From UBA1372 sp964496075 (lineage in GTDB: Bacteria > Patescibacteriota > Microgenomatia > UBA12405), in assembly GCA_964496075.1 (NCBI GenBank), contig CAZBXB010000008.1, forward strand, positions 1 to 25,332: DNA of 25,332 nucleotides, in the 5' to 3' direction. A model generated the notes under the pieces. It saw only the letters and a program-made list of their open reading frames with translations. It was not told the DNA's origin and made no database searches. A program made the translations under genes and the position numbers. Positions 5,040 to 12,295 of this stretch are shown one piece after another (positions within the stretch are counted from its first letter, which is position 1; every line of letters begins with the position of its first letter).

Positions 5040-5979
5040 GGTCGACATGGATGCTTTTGGGAGGAGAGGAATCAGTTGAAGTAGGTGTTTCGATGGATGA
5101 ATTGGGTGACAACATGGGTTGATTTGGAGCCGGAGTAGGAGTAGTGGAAACAGCTTCTGAAACTGAAGGTAATGGAGGAGTTGTTGACAGGTATTTAAAA
5201 TAAATGAGTGTGCCAATAGATATTATGATGGTTTTGGAAAAGGGAAAGGAAAGTGTGTAGTCGCGATGTGAGGCTTTGTTTATTAGCCAGTCAAATAGGA
5301 CTAAGTTGATAAATTGAATAATATTAAATATAAAAAGAGAAGTGCCATAGATCATACCCTTGATGTGGGTTGGATTAATTTTAAATAGTCTTAAAACGAG
5401 CTTGCTAACAAATGTGTACCAGAAGTTGGTTAATAGGGTAAAACAAAAAAAGGCAATAAATATAAATAGGGGAACAAGATAATAGCCGATGTTACCGACT
5501 TGGACGATAATAGGCAAAATATTATCGACGAAGGTAACAATGGTTGACTTTTTAATTTCATAAGTTATGTCAGTAGGAATTTTATTAATCCTGATTTGAC
5601 CGGAATCTTTATCCGGGTACATAACAAATGTTTGACCGACAAGAGCATAAGGCAAACATAGATCTTGGTAGGGTCCATCCTGATCAAGAGCGTTTAGAGT
5701 AATTGAAGTGGCTGATGAGTCGTAGACGATACCGGCTTTGGTTTTGTCGTCTAATATTATACAAAAGGGAGACGGTTGGTTGGTAGTAATGACACCTTTA
5801 TTTATGGAGACTACCAGATCTTCCGGATATTTACCAACAAGGGAGGTGTTTATTAGCTGAGGTAAGGTGTCGATGGCATTTCTGAAATCCTTGAAGGGAA
5901 TAGTAATAAAAAACCAAAGGACGGCTGAGAAAATGAATGAAAAAATAGCGCAGATAAGAATTGCTTTGCCATTTTTCAT
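4978..5979 (-). CDS. DUF1189-like multi-pass membrane protein with Pro/Ser/Thr-rich tail
   Basis: The 333-residue product has hydrophobic segments at about 7-27, 165-190, 208-231 and 246-263, with an outside domain (about 30-150) between the first two. The layout, and the 'SINKGVITTNQPSP' stretch, resemble DUF1189 proteins, a family of unknown function; this is a resemblance, not a firm match. Residues 267-333 form a low-complexity tail rich in Pro, Ser and Thr, predicted to lie in the cytoplasm if the topology is N-in with four spans. The final 20 codons overlap the 3' end of xthA by 62 bp in convergent orientation, so the tail and the ExoIII active-site SDH region are encoded by opposite strands of the same DNA. 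Start ATG has no clear ribosome-binding site. Confidence 0.7.
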   Translation of the reverse strand: MKNGKAILICAIFSFIFSAVLWFFITIPFKDFRNAIDTLPQLINTSLVGKYPEDLVVSINKGVITTNQPSPFCIILDDKTKAGIVYDSSATSITLNALDQDGPYQDLCLPYALVGQTFVMYPDKDSGQIRINKIPTDITYEIKKSTIVTFVDNILPIIVQVGNIGYYLVPLFIFIAFFCFTLLTNFWYTFVSKLVLRLFKINPTHIKGMIYGTSLFIFNIIQFINLVLFDWLINKASHRDYTLSFPFSKTIIISIGTLIYFKYLSTTPPLPSVSEAVSTTPTPAPNQPMLSPNSSIETPTSTDSSPPKSIHVDLTSPTQSPPDNDPNPPPRQE

Positions 5980-6016
5980 AGGTAAGTATAGCTAATAAAT
6001 GAATAAATAGGCAATG

Positions 6017-6709
6017 TTAGGGCTTTATAAGGAAGTGCTTTTTGGCGTCGGTTTTGAGCCAACGGTTGTTAACTTTCCAATTGGGATCGAGCTTGGATAG
6101 GACCAAATAATAATTTTTTTGGTGGTTTTTAACTTTGAGATGAACCAATTCATGACAAATAATGTGTCTAAATTTGTCTTTTGGGAAAAAAATTATTTGC
6201 CAGTTGAATGACAAGTGTCCCCTACTAGAACAGGATCCAAATCTGGTTTTTTGATTTCTAAGGGAGATTTTTTTAATGGTAGAAAAATTACCGATTTTGT
6301 TTATTTGTTTTTTTATTAAATTTAGAGAAAGTTTTTTAAAATCTTTAGAAATTATTTTTTGTAAATATTTTTGAGTAATATTTTTTGTAAATATTTTGAT
6401 AGTTTTGGTGGTGTGATTAAAAATTATTTTATTTTTATTGGCTAAAATAATTCTGACTAAGTATTTTTGTCCTAATATATTTAGATCAGTCAGATTCTTT
6501 AGTTTGGGATAGATGACGAGTTTGGCCGAGTTTTTGTAAATCCAATTGAGATGTTGATTCAAAAATCTGTTTATGGTTATTTTTGGGGTCAAACTAGGAC
6601 AGGAAATTGTAAAAGCACTAGTAGAGACCAGACGAAGATTTATAGACCTAATTGGCTTCCTCTTGATGGTGTAGCTAAATTGTTTATGTTTGATAGTTAT
6701 TTTGGCCAT
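6017..6709 (-). CDS. YgjP-like (DUF45) zinc metallopeptidase
   Basis: The 230-residue protein has the layout of the YgjP/DUF45 family: an N-terminal beta-rich part ending in a RFGSCSSRGHLSFNW segment (the family's 'R.R.GSCS..G.L..NW' pattern), then HELVH at 186-190 and a third zinc ligand at His196 in KNHQKNY. Glu187 is the expected catalytic base. Function in cells is poorly known; it is a predicted cytoplasmic zinc-dependent peptidase. The gene is very AT-rich in its middle and contains a 19-bp direct repeat (6353-6371, 6379-6397). It faces rpiB across a 38-bp divergent spacer and lies 37 bp upstream of the DUF1189-like gene on the same strand. Confidence 0.88.
   Translation of the reverse strand: MAKITIKHKQFSYTIKRKPIRSINLRLVSTSAFTISCPSLTPKITINRFLNQHLNWIYKNSAKLVIYPKLKNLTDLNILGQKYLVRIILANKNKIIFNHTTKTIKIFTKNITQKYLQKIISKDFKKLSLNLIKKQINKIGNFSTIKKISLRNQKTRFGSCSSRGHLSFNWQIIFFPKDKFRHIICHELVHLKVKNHQKNYYLVLSKLDPNWKVNNRWLKTDAKKHFLIKP
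6353..6397. repeat. 19-bp direct repeat with 26-bp period inside the peptidase gene
   Basis: TATTTTTTGTAAATATTTT occurs exactly at 6353-6371 and 6379-6397. The 26-bp period is not a multiple of three, so the two copies are read in different frames (KIFTKNI and YLQKII). It may be a small tandem duplication or simple AT bias. Confidence 0.7.
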
Positions 6710-6747
6710 ATTTTCTGTTTAACTATTTTAGTGTATATTTATTTAAG

Positions 6748-7191
6748 ATGCTGTATTTAGGGTCGGACCATAGAGGATTTAGATTAAAAGAAAAGATAGG
6801 TCAATTTCTGAGGGAAAAAGAAGTATTGATAAGTGATGTGGGGGCAGAAAAGTACGAGGCAGAGGATGATTATGTTGATTATGCTATTAAATTGGCAGAA
6901 AAGGTGGCTAGAGAGGCGGCTAGTGGAATTTTGATGTGTGGGGCTGGATCTGGTATGGCAATTGCAGCCAATAAGGTAGAGGGAGTACGGGCGGCTTTTT
7001 GTTTTTGTACAAAACAGGCCAGACTTGCGGTTGAGGATAATAATATAAACGTGCTGTGTTTGAGCGCGGACCTGGTAAGTGAGGAAGATAATATGGAAAT
7101 TGTGAAAACTTTTGTAAACTCGATATTTGTAGCTGAAGAAAGGCATGTTAGAAGAATTAATAAAATAAAAAAATATGAGTCAGATAGATAA
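6748..7191 (+). CDS. rpiB: Ribose-5-phosphate isomerase B
   Basis: Interconverts ribose 5-phosphate and ribulose 5-phosphate in the non-oxidative pentose phosphate pathway. The 147-residue product has the LacA/RpiB fold motifs: GSDHRGF at residues 5-11, the catalytic-site ILMCGAGSGM with Cys64, AANKVEGVRAAF, and DNNINVLCLSA. Length is normal. The usual loop GTGIGM reads GAGSGM here, a conservative change in the phosphate-binding region. It is the first gene of a plus-strand operon with pgk, gap, rpe and a LOG-family gene, and its end overlaps the pgk start by 17 bp. A TATATT at 6734-6739 could be its -10, which would leave only about 2 nt of leader, so the mRNA may be leaderless. Confidence 0.93.
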   Translation: MLYLGSDHRGFRLKEKIGQFLREKEVLISDVGAEKYEAEDDYVDYAIKLAEKVAREAASGILMCGAGSGMAIAANKVEGVRAAFCFCTKQARLAVEDNNINVLCLSADLVSEEDNMEIVKTFVNSIFVAEERHVRRINKIKKYESDR

Positions 7192-8218
7192 TCTACCAAC
7201 AGCTGATCAAGTTGATGACAATCAAAAAGTGATACTTAGACTGGATCTGGATTTGCCCTTTTTGGATGAGCAGATATTGGATAATTCGAGGCTAATTAAA
7301 TCGATGCCGACCATAAGAGTGCTACTGGAAAAAGGGTGCCGATTGGTAATTATCGGACACAGAGGAAGGCCAATAATCGACAGTGATGAGAGTAAGGCTG
7401 AATTATCGCTTAGGCCTGTCTATGTTGAATTAATGTCCCTTTTGGAAGAAGGCGAAGACAGTCTGTCTAGTGTATTTGTAGAAGAGGTTAGTAATAGGGA
7501 TATTATTTTTCAAGCTTTAGAAGATAATCAGATTGTGTTTTTAGAAAACTTAAGATTTTGGAGAGAAGAAAGTGAGGGGAAGGTGGACTTTTTGGGTCAT
7601 TTGGTTGAAATTGGATCGGTATTTGTTAACGATGCCTTGGCAGTGGCTCACAGGGAAAATGCTTCGATACTACTAGCAAAAATGATGCCGACTTTTTATG
7701 GAATGGCATTTGCCAGAGAAGTGGAAAAAATGAGTCAAATCCTGCTGGAGCCGAAGAAACCATTGCTAATAATTTTAGGTGGGGTCAAGAAAGACAAATT
7801 AGACCAATTAACAGAACTGGCGAGTAAAGCTGATAGAGTTTTGGTGGGAGGAAAGTTGCCAACTTTCAAGGAAAAATATGCGAATTTTACCAATGTAGTC
7901 TGGGGACAACTGGATGAGTCCGGAATGGATATTAATAAATTAACAATTGACAGATTCGTGTCAGAAATTGAAATGGCTGGGACAGTTTTGTTAGCGGGAG
8001 CAATGGGAAAATTTGAGGATTCTCTTCACAAAGAAGGAAGTCAGCTTGTAACTGAGGCAGTGGCCAGATGTGAAGCAGTTAAAATGGCAGCCGGAGGAGA
8101 TACTAAAGCCAGCATTTTGGAGATGGGCTTAGTAGATAGATTTGACTATATTTGTAGTGGGGGTGGGGTGGCTTTGGAATTTTTAGCAAGAGACGGAAAA
8201 TTACCAGCCTGGGATTGA
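7175..8218 (+). CDS. pgk: Phosphoglycerate kinase, short and divergent
   Basis: Transfers phosphate from 1,3-bisphosphoglycerate to ADP in glycolysis. Recognisable motifs are RLDLDLP with Asp24, DNSRL with the catalytic-type Arg39, PTIRVLLEKGCRLVIIGHRGRP (family SH.GRP), FLENLRF, VNDALAVAHRENAS, ILGGVKKDKL, and GGVALEF near the end. The product is 347 residues against the usual 385-415, and several nucleotide-side motifs are altered: WNGPMG.FE reads LLAGAMGKFED, and GGGDT reads AGGDT. Gene order with gap supports the assignment. The start ATG 7175 overlaps rpiB by 17 bp and has no Shine-Dalgarno; a later start would lose the first substrate-binding strand. Translation is probably coupled to rpiB. 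Confidence 0.9.
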   Translation: MSQIDNLPTADQVDDNQKVILRLDLDLPFLDEQILDNSRLIKSMPTIRVLLEKGCRLVIIGHRGRPIIDSDESKAELSLRPVYVELMSLLEEGEDSLSSVFVEEVSNRDIIFQALEDNQIVFLENLRFWREESEGKVDFLGHLVEIGSVFVNDALAVAHRENASILLAKMMPTFYGMAFAREVEKMSQILLEPKKPLLIILGGVKKDKLDQLTELASKADRVLVGGKLPTFKEKYANFTNVVWGQLDESGMDINKLTIDRFVSEIEMAGTVLLAGAMGKFEDSLHKEGSQLVTEAVARCEAVKMAAGGDTKASILEMGLVDRFDYICSGGGVALEFLARDGKLPAWD

Positions 8219-8237
8219 TTTGTAGTATGATGAAAGT

Positions 8238-9278
8238 ATGAAAGATAAAAAAAGATTAAGGGTGGCAATCAATGGCTTTGGAAGAATTGGCATGACAACT
8301 TTAAGGGTAATTTTGGCGGAGAAATACGATATTGATGTAGTGGCTATCAATACAAGCGGATCGATGGATGTAGCTTCTTATGCTCATCTGTTTAAGTATG
8401 ATTCAGTCTACGGCAGGATACCTTTATCAATTAGCCATACTGAGCCAATTAAGGCCGGAGAGATTGGTAGATTGGTAGTAGGAGAGCTTGAGATTCCATT
8501 CTTGGCTGAAAGAGAGCCCAAGAGGATTGGCTGGAAACATTATGATGTTGACGTAGTCTTGGAATGTACGGGTGTGTTTGAAAATATGAAGGCCATGGAT
8601 CATATCAAGGCTGGGGCAGGTAAGGTGATAATATCGGCGCCAGCAAAAGATAAAAGCATTCCCCTATTTGTGTTAGGAGTAAATGATGACAAGTATAATG
8701 GAGAGAGGCTGGTGTCAAACGGATCGTGTACAACTAATTGTGCGGCACCAATAGTCAAAATCATGGATGAAAAGATTGGTTTTCAAGAAGCGACTTTGAC
8801 AACTATACATGCTTATACGGCTACTCAAAACATTGTAGATGGATCTCATAAAGATTTAAGAAGAGCCAGAGCGGCGGCGACCAACATTGTACCGACAACG
8901 ACAGGAGCAGCTGAATCGGTGATTGCGGCTTATCCGGAAGCTAAGGGTAGATTTTCGGGAACAGCAATTAGAGTGCCGGTAATTTGTGGGTCTTATTCTG
9001 ATTTAACTTTTAAGACAGTCAGAAATACAACAGTAGAAGAAGTTAACAAAATATTTGAAGAAGCGGCTTCTAGCAAGGAGTTGGTAGGAAAATTGAAAGT
9101 CAGCTATGAAGCTCTGGTGTCGTCTGATATTTTGGGTAATAATGCCAGCTGTATAATCGACTCGATGATGACAAGGGTGACATCGGATGACTTGGTATCG
9201 ATTGGAGCTTGGTATGACAATGAATATGGCTATTGCTGTAGACTGGCCGAAATGGCCTTGTTGGTAGGAATGAAGTAA
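8238..9278 (+). CDS. gap: Glyceraldehyde-3-phosphate dehydrogenase
   Basis: Oxidises glyceraldehyde 3-phosphate to 1,3-bisphosphoglycerate. The 346-residue protein has the Rossmann motif INGFGRIG (11-18), the catalytic Cys164 in SNGSCTTNC, the active-site His191 in TIHAYTATQ, and the phosphate-site RAAATNIVPTTTGAA and WYDNEYGY segments. The residue that usually selects NAD (Asp in 'INDL', here near 39-41) is replaced in INTSGSMD, a pattern closer to enzymes accepting NADP, so dual or NADP use is possible; this is inference. The usual SNASCTTN is SNGSCTTN. The gene lies 19 bp after pgk and 8 bp before rpe, clearly one operon. Confidence 0.96.
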   Translation: MKDKKRLRVAINGFGRIGMTTLRVILAEKYDIDVVAINTSGSMDVASYAHLFKYDSVYGRIPLSISHTEPIKAGEIGRLVVGELEIPFLAEREPKRIGWKHYDVDVVLECTGVFENMKAMDHIKAGAGKVIISAPAKDKSIPLFVLGVNDDKYNGERLVSNGSCTTNCAAPIVKIMDEKIGFQEATLTTIHAYTATQNIVDGSHKDLRRARAAATNIVPTTTGAAESVIAAYPEAKGRFSGTAIRVPVICGSYSDLTFKTVRNTTVEEVNKIFEEAASSKELVGKLKVSYEALVSSDILGNNASCIIDSMMTRVTSDDLVSIGAWYDNEYGYCCRLAEMALLVGMK

Positions 9279-9286
9279 AATTAAGG

Positions 9287-9916
9287 ATGAGAATAGTACC
9301 GACGATATTAGAAAAAGAGTTTTTAAAGGCAGAAGAGAAAATAAACTTGGTTAAAGATTTAGTTGATTGGATACAAATTGATGTAATTGATGGTAAATTT
9401 ATCAGCGGAAAAACTTTTGAACTGGAGCAACTGTCAAGAATTAAGGAAACAGAAGCGTGCTTGTTTGATATTCACTTGATGGTAGAAAAACCCCAAAAAT
9501 GGATAAATAAGTGTTTGTTTGTAGGAGCATCAAGAATAATAGGACATATAGAGGCAATAGAAGATAGAGATGACTTTATCAGGTCTGTAAAAAATGAGGG
9601 GGTGGAAGCAGGCTTGGCAATTGAGATTGATAGTAGTATAGATGAAAATATACCTGATGAGACTGATGTAGTACTTTTGATGGCAAGAAAGGCCGGATTT
9701 GGTGATTATCAATTTAATGAACAAGTATTTGAAAAAATAAAAAAGGCTGTTTTGGTAAGAAGTAAACTAGGGTTGAATTATACTATTGGGGTGGATGGTG
9801 GCATAAGACTTGAGAATATTAAAAGATTGGCAGAGGCAGGAGTGGATATTGCCTATTGCGGCTCTAGCGTGTTTAATGGAGATATAGTAAACAATTTGGA
9901 GAACTTAAAAAAATGA
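9287..9916 (+). CDS. rpe: Ribulose-phosphate 3-epimerase family protein
   Basis: TIM-barrel enzyme expected to interconvert ribulose 5-phosphate and xylulose 5-phosphate. The 209-residue product shows the metal/catalytic aspartates in IQIDVIDGKFI (Asp32) and IGVDGGI (Asp170), the DIHLMVEKP strand with His63, a GHIEA strand, and the C-terminal YCGSSVF phosphate-binding segment. Divergence is notable: the first strand SILSADF reads TILEKEF, and MTVNPGFGGQ reads MARKAGFGDYQ. It could be a related hexulose-phosphate epimerase, but rpiB in the operon and a transketolase nearby favour the pentose role. The start is 8 bp after gap with AAGG just before ATG; the stop overlaps the next gene by ATGA. 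Confidence 0.85.
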   Translation: MRIVPTILEKEFLKAEEKINLVKDLVDWIQIDVIDGKFISGKTFELEQLSRIKETEACLFDIHLMVEKPQKWINKCLFVGASRIIGHIEAIEDRDDFIRSVKNEGVEAGLAIEIDSSIDENIPDETDVVLLMARKAGFGDYQFNEQVFEKIKKAVLVRSKLGLNYTIGVDGGIRLENIKRLAEAGVDIAYCGSSVFNGDIVNNLENLKK

Positions 9917-10482
9917 AAACTACAAAGATAATAAAAAGAGTGGCTTTTTTCGGTGACGGGGTGGTTGACGAGAATGATACAACCTTTAAATTGGCTTACA
10001 GTTGCGCTAAATTGTTGGCCCAAAATGGCCACATAACAGTCAATGGAGGTGGACCTGGAGTAATGCTGGCGTCAAGCCTGGGAGCCAAAGAGGTGGAAGG
10101 AAAGGTTGAATTGGTGGTGGTAGCTGAAAAGCACGAACCGAGTAAGAATTATGAAGGACAGAGTAAAAAAAATGTAGCTTTGGCAGATAAACTTTATGAA
10201 GAAAAGAATTATGACGATAGGATAAATAAATTATCTGAACTAGCTGATGCATTTCTGATATTTAGGGGGGGAACTGGAACAATTGCTGAGATGGGTTATG
10301 TATGGAGTGTAGCTAAATTTAACTATGGTAAGCACGAACCGGTTATTTTTGTAGGCCGAGGTTGGAAATGTGTGATCAATAAACTGGCCAGGTTTTTAAA
10401 ATTGGAAGATAAAGAAGTGAATGTAATAGGATTTGCTAAAAATCCTAAGGAGGTTTTAAAGCTTTTAAAATCGGCTAATTGA
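9913..10482 (+). CDS. LOG-family nucleoside 5'-monophosphate phosphoribohydrolase-like protein
   Basis: The 189-residue Rossmann-type protein carries the paired motifs of the LOG / 'lysine decarboxylase-like' family: GGGPGVM at 45-51 and GGTGTIAE at 119-126 (family PGG.GT..E, here with Arg118 instead of Pro). The conserved Glu126 and the downstream stretch with WSVAKF fit the family. Characterised members release ribose 5-phosphate from nucleoside 5'-monophosphates (cytokinin activation in plants). In a pentose phosphate operon, a role in nucleotide salvage feeding ribose 5-phosphate to RpiB is an attractive inference. The ATG overlaps the rpe stop (ATGA), so it is translationally coupled. 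Its end overlaps the convergent CapA-like gene by 8 bp. Confidence 0.82.
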   Translation: MKTTKIIKRVAFFGDGVVDENDTTFKLAYSCAKLLAQNGHITVNGGGPGVMLASSLGAKEVEGKVELVVVAEKHEPSKNYEGQSKKNVALADKLYEEKNYDDRINKLSELADAFLIFRGGTGTIAEMGYVWSVAKFNYGKHEPVIFVGRGWKCVINKLARFLKLEDKEVNVIGFAKNPKEVLKLLKSAN

Positions 10483-11458
10483 CAAGGTTTGGCTGGCTAT
10501 TATGTTTGATTTGAATAGGATATTTTTGGATATGTTTGATAGTATCTTTATCTAATGTTAGGCGAATAATGTTGGACTCGGAAGTCGGTACTGACCAGTT
10601 TTGATCAAAGATAAAATTACCTAGAGAGTAGAAAATTGCTTTGTCTTTGTACAGCTCATATTCTTGGTAAACATGAGGGTGGTGACCGTGAATAATGTCA
10701 GCACCGGCATCAACCAAATGGTGAGCAAAGTCAACTCGCCAGGCTTCGGGCTTATCAAGATATTCAGCTCCCCAATGAAGAGAGACGACTAGCCAATCGA
10801 CTTGGCTATTATATTTACTTACAAGATTGGTAATTGATTGAAGATCGTAAGTATGACCGCCCGATAAGTCAAAACCAACAAAACCAAAATTAATGCCATT
10901 TTGAGAGTATTTCAAAAATTCGGTTGAAGGGATGTGAGAATAAAAATATTTTATGGAAGAGTCATCTAAATATTTTTTGGTTTGATCCAGACCTAACTGG
11001 CCATAGTTTAGAATGTGGTTGTTGGCTATATTTAGGATAAATTTGTTTTGAAGAAGTGAAGGGATAAATTTTGGATCGCCACAAAATTTAAAAGTATTGC
11101 CGGAAACAGATGGACAATTATCGACAATAGGACTTTCGAGGTTGGCAAGATTAAAATCGTTTTGAGTGAGCCAAGGTGAAATGACAGAAAAAGAATAAGA
11201 GAAGTCATTCTTTTGACGGGCGGTATATGTGATAAAACGACCTAAGCCTAAATCCCCGACTAAGCCGATGGTGACTTGGGGAGGCGTGGGAGGGTTGGAT
11301 GATTTTGGTAAAATGATGTGGCTGATTGAGGGAGAGAATAATCTTAATACAATTAAAACAACAAATAATATGACAAAAAGACGGGTGATAATTTTAAGAT
11401 ACACTAAATTTAGTGTATCACTGACTAGGTTTAGAAAAATTTGGGGTAAACTAGACAT
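10475..11458 (-). CDS. CapA-family (PGA_cap) metallophosphatase-like membrane protein
   Basis: The 327-residue protein has a single N-terminal membrane segment (about 24-41), a Pro-rich linker, and a CapA/PGA_cap calcineurin-like domain: GLVGDLGLGRF with Asp69, NLESPI, NIANNHILNYG, SLHWGAEY, HGHHPHV and FYSLGNFIFDQ. These supply most expected metal ligands; the usual Asp in NNH..D.G is Asn here. Related proteins take part in poly-gamma-glutamate capsule work or act as envelope phosphodiesterases; the actual substrate is unknown. The annotated ATG (complement of 11456-11458) directly abuts the divergent lipoprotein's ATG, and a 22-bp palindrome lies within codons about 14-20. An internal start downstream cannot be excluded because no ribosome-binding site is visible. 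Confidence 0.85.
   Translation of the reverse strand: MSSLPQIFLNLVSDTLNLVYLKIITRLFVILFVVLIVLRLFSPSISHIILPKSSNPPTPPQVTIGLVGDLGLGRFITYTARQKNDFSYSFSVISPWLTQNDFNLANLESPIVDNCPSVSGNTFKFCGDPKFIPSLLQNKFILNIANNHILNYGQLGLDQTKKYLDDSSIKYFYSHIPSTEFLKYSQNGINFGFVGFDLSGGHTYDLQSITNLVSKYNSQVDWLVVSLHWGAEYLDKPEAWRVDFAHHLVDAGADIIHGHHPHVYQEYELYKDKAIFYSLGNFIFDQNWSVPTSESNIIRLTLDKDTIKHIQKYPIQIKHNSQPNLVN
11398..11419. promoter_or_regulatory. 22-bp perfect palindrome, possible operator
   Basis: The half-site GATACACTAAA (11398-11408) is followed immediately by its exact reverse complement TTTAGTGTATC (11409-11419). It lies 40-61 bp upstream of the lipoprotein start and inside the first codons of the CapA-like gene as annotated. 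The position suits a dimeric repressor acting on the divergent pair; a chance origin or an RNA hairpin remains possible. Confidence 0.55.
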
Positions 11459-12295
11459 ATGAAAATGCGCTTAGTCTTAATTTTAAGTTTGCTTTTAGGA
11501 GGCTGTAGTTTAAGGCCAATTAAAACTGAAATTGAGATTGTAACTAGCCCAGTGGCTAAGATAATAATTGATGATAAAGAAATGGGAACAACGGCCAGCA
11601 CTTATAAAAACGATGGTTTAAAACCTGGAGAAATTAGTTTAAAACTAGTACCAGAAGATGAAAATCTAATGACTTGGAGCGGGAAGGTTAAATTAAACAA
11701 TTTAGTGGCAACGGTGGTAAGTAAAAATTTTGGAGTAGAGGAAAAGTATTCGTCTGGCTACGTGATGTATATGGAGGAAATTGGTAAAAAAGAAGAACCG
11801 GCTTTAATAGTTAACAGTAAACCGGCTGATGCGGCTGTAGCAATTGATGGCCAGATAAAAGGACTAACGCCGAACAAAATTGAACAAGTAGTGGAGGGGG
11901 ATAGAGGGGTGGTAGTATCTTTTCCCGGTTATGAGAGCCAAACTATTTTTGTGAAAATGAGAAAAGGTTATCAAGTAGTCATGGATGTACAGTTGGCTTT
12001 GAAGAAATATGACGAAGCTGAAGAAGTGAGTCAGGAAGATTTGCCCCTAATTGAAGTAGAAAAAGTAGAGATTAAAGAGACCGGGACTGGCTGGTTGAGA
12101 GCCAGGAGTGAAGCTAGTTTGTCTGGTGTGGAGGTAGCTAAGCTGGATGTGGGTAGTACCTATGAACTATTGAATAAGAGCCAGACTGACTGGTATGAAG
12201 TTAAAATTGATGGGGATATTAATGGTTGGATTTCAGCCGAGTATGCTTCGATAATTGGAGTAGAAGGGCCAAAAATAGAAGAAATAGGCCAATAA
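11459..12295 (+). CDS. Lipoprotein with two PEGA-like domains and an SH3-like domain
   Basis: The 278-residue protein has a short basic start, a hydrophobic stretch and a lipobox ending LLGGC with Cys16, so it should be lipid-anchored outside the membrane. Residues about 22-95 and 115-180 resemble PEGA domains ('SPVAKIIIDDKEMGTT' and 'KPADAAVAIDGQIKGLTP', each a beta-hairpin with a 'V.IDG...G.TP'-type pattern). Residues about 210-268 resemble a bacterial SH3 domain (TGWLRARSEAS, then WYEVKIDGDINGWISAEY). Such proteins often bind cell-wall or surface polymers. An alternative ATG lies two codons in. The start codon touches that of the divergent CapA-like gene. The last 77 bp overlap the convergent WecA-like gene. 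Confidence 0.83.
   Translation: MKMRLVLILSLLLGGCSLRPIKTEIEIVTSPVAKIIIDDKEMGTTASTYKNDGLKPGEISLKLVPEDENLMTWSGKVKLNNLVATVVSKNFGVEEKYSSGYVMYMEEIGKKEEPALIVNSKPADAAVAIDGQIKGLTPNKIEQVVEGDRGVVVSFPGYESQTIFVKMRKGYQVVMDVQLALKKYDEAEEVSQEDLPLIEVEKVEIKETGTGWLRARSEASLSGVEVAKLDVGSTYELLNKSQTDWYEVKIDGDINGWISAEYASIIGVEGPKIEEIGQ

Noticed and set aside
4806..5216. Minus-strand frame of 136 codons
   Set aside because: Low-complexity frame overlapping xthA and the DUF1189-like gene in another register; no start context.
6784..7199. Minus-strand frames opposite rpiB
   Set aside because: Shadows of rpiB, which has all family motifs.
7175..10482. Recoding of TGA as an amino acid (as in Gracilibacteria or Absconditabacteria)
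   Set aside because: pgk, rpe and the LOG gene end in TGA at expected positions and no in-frame TGA is needed within any gene.
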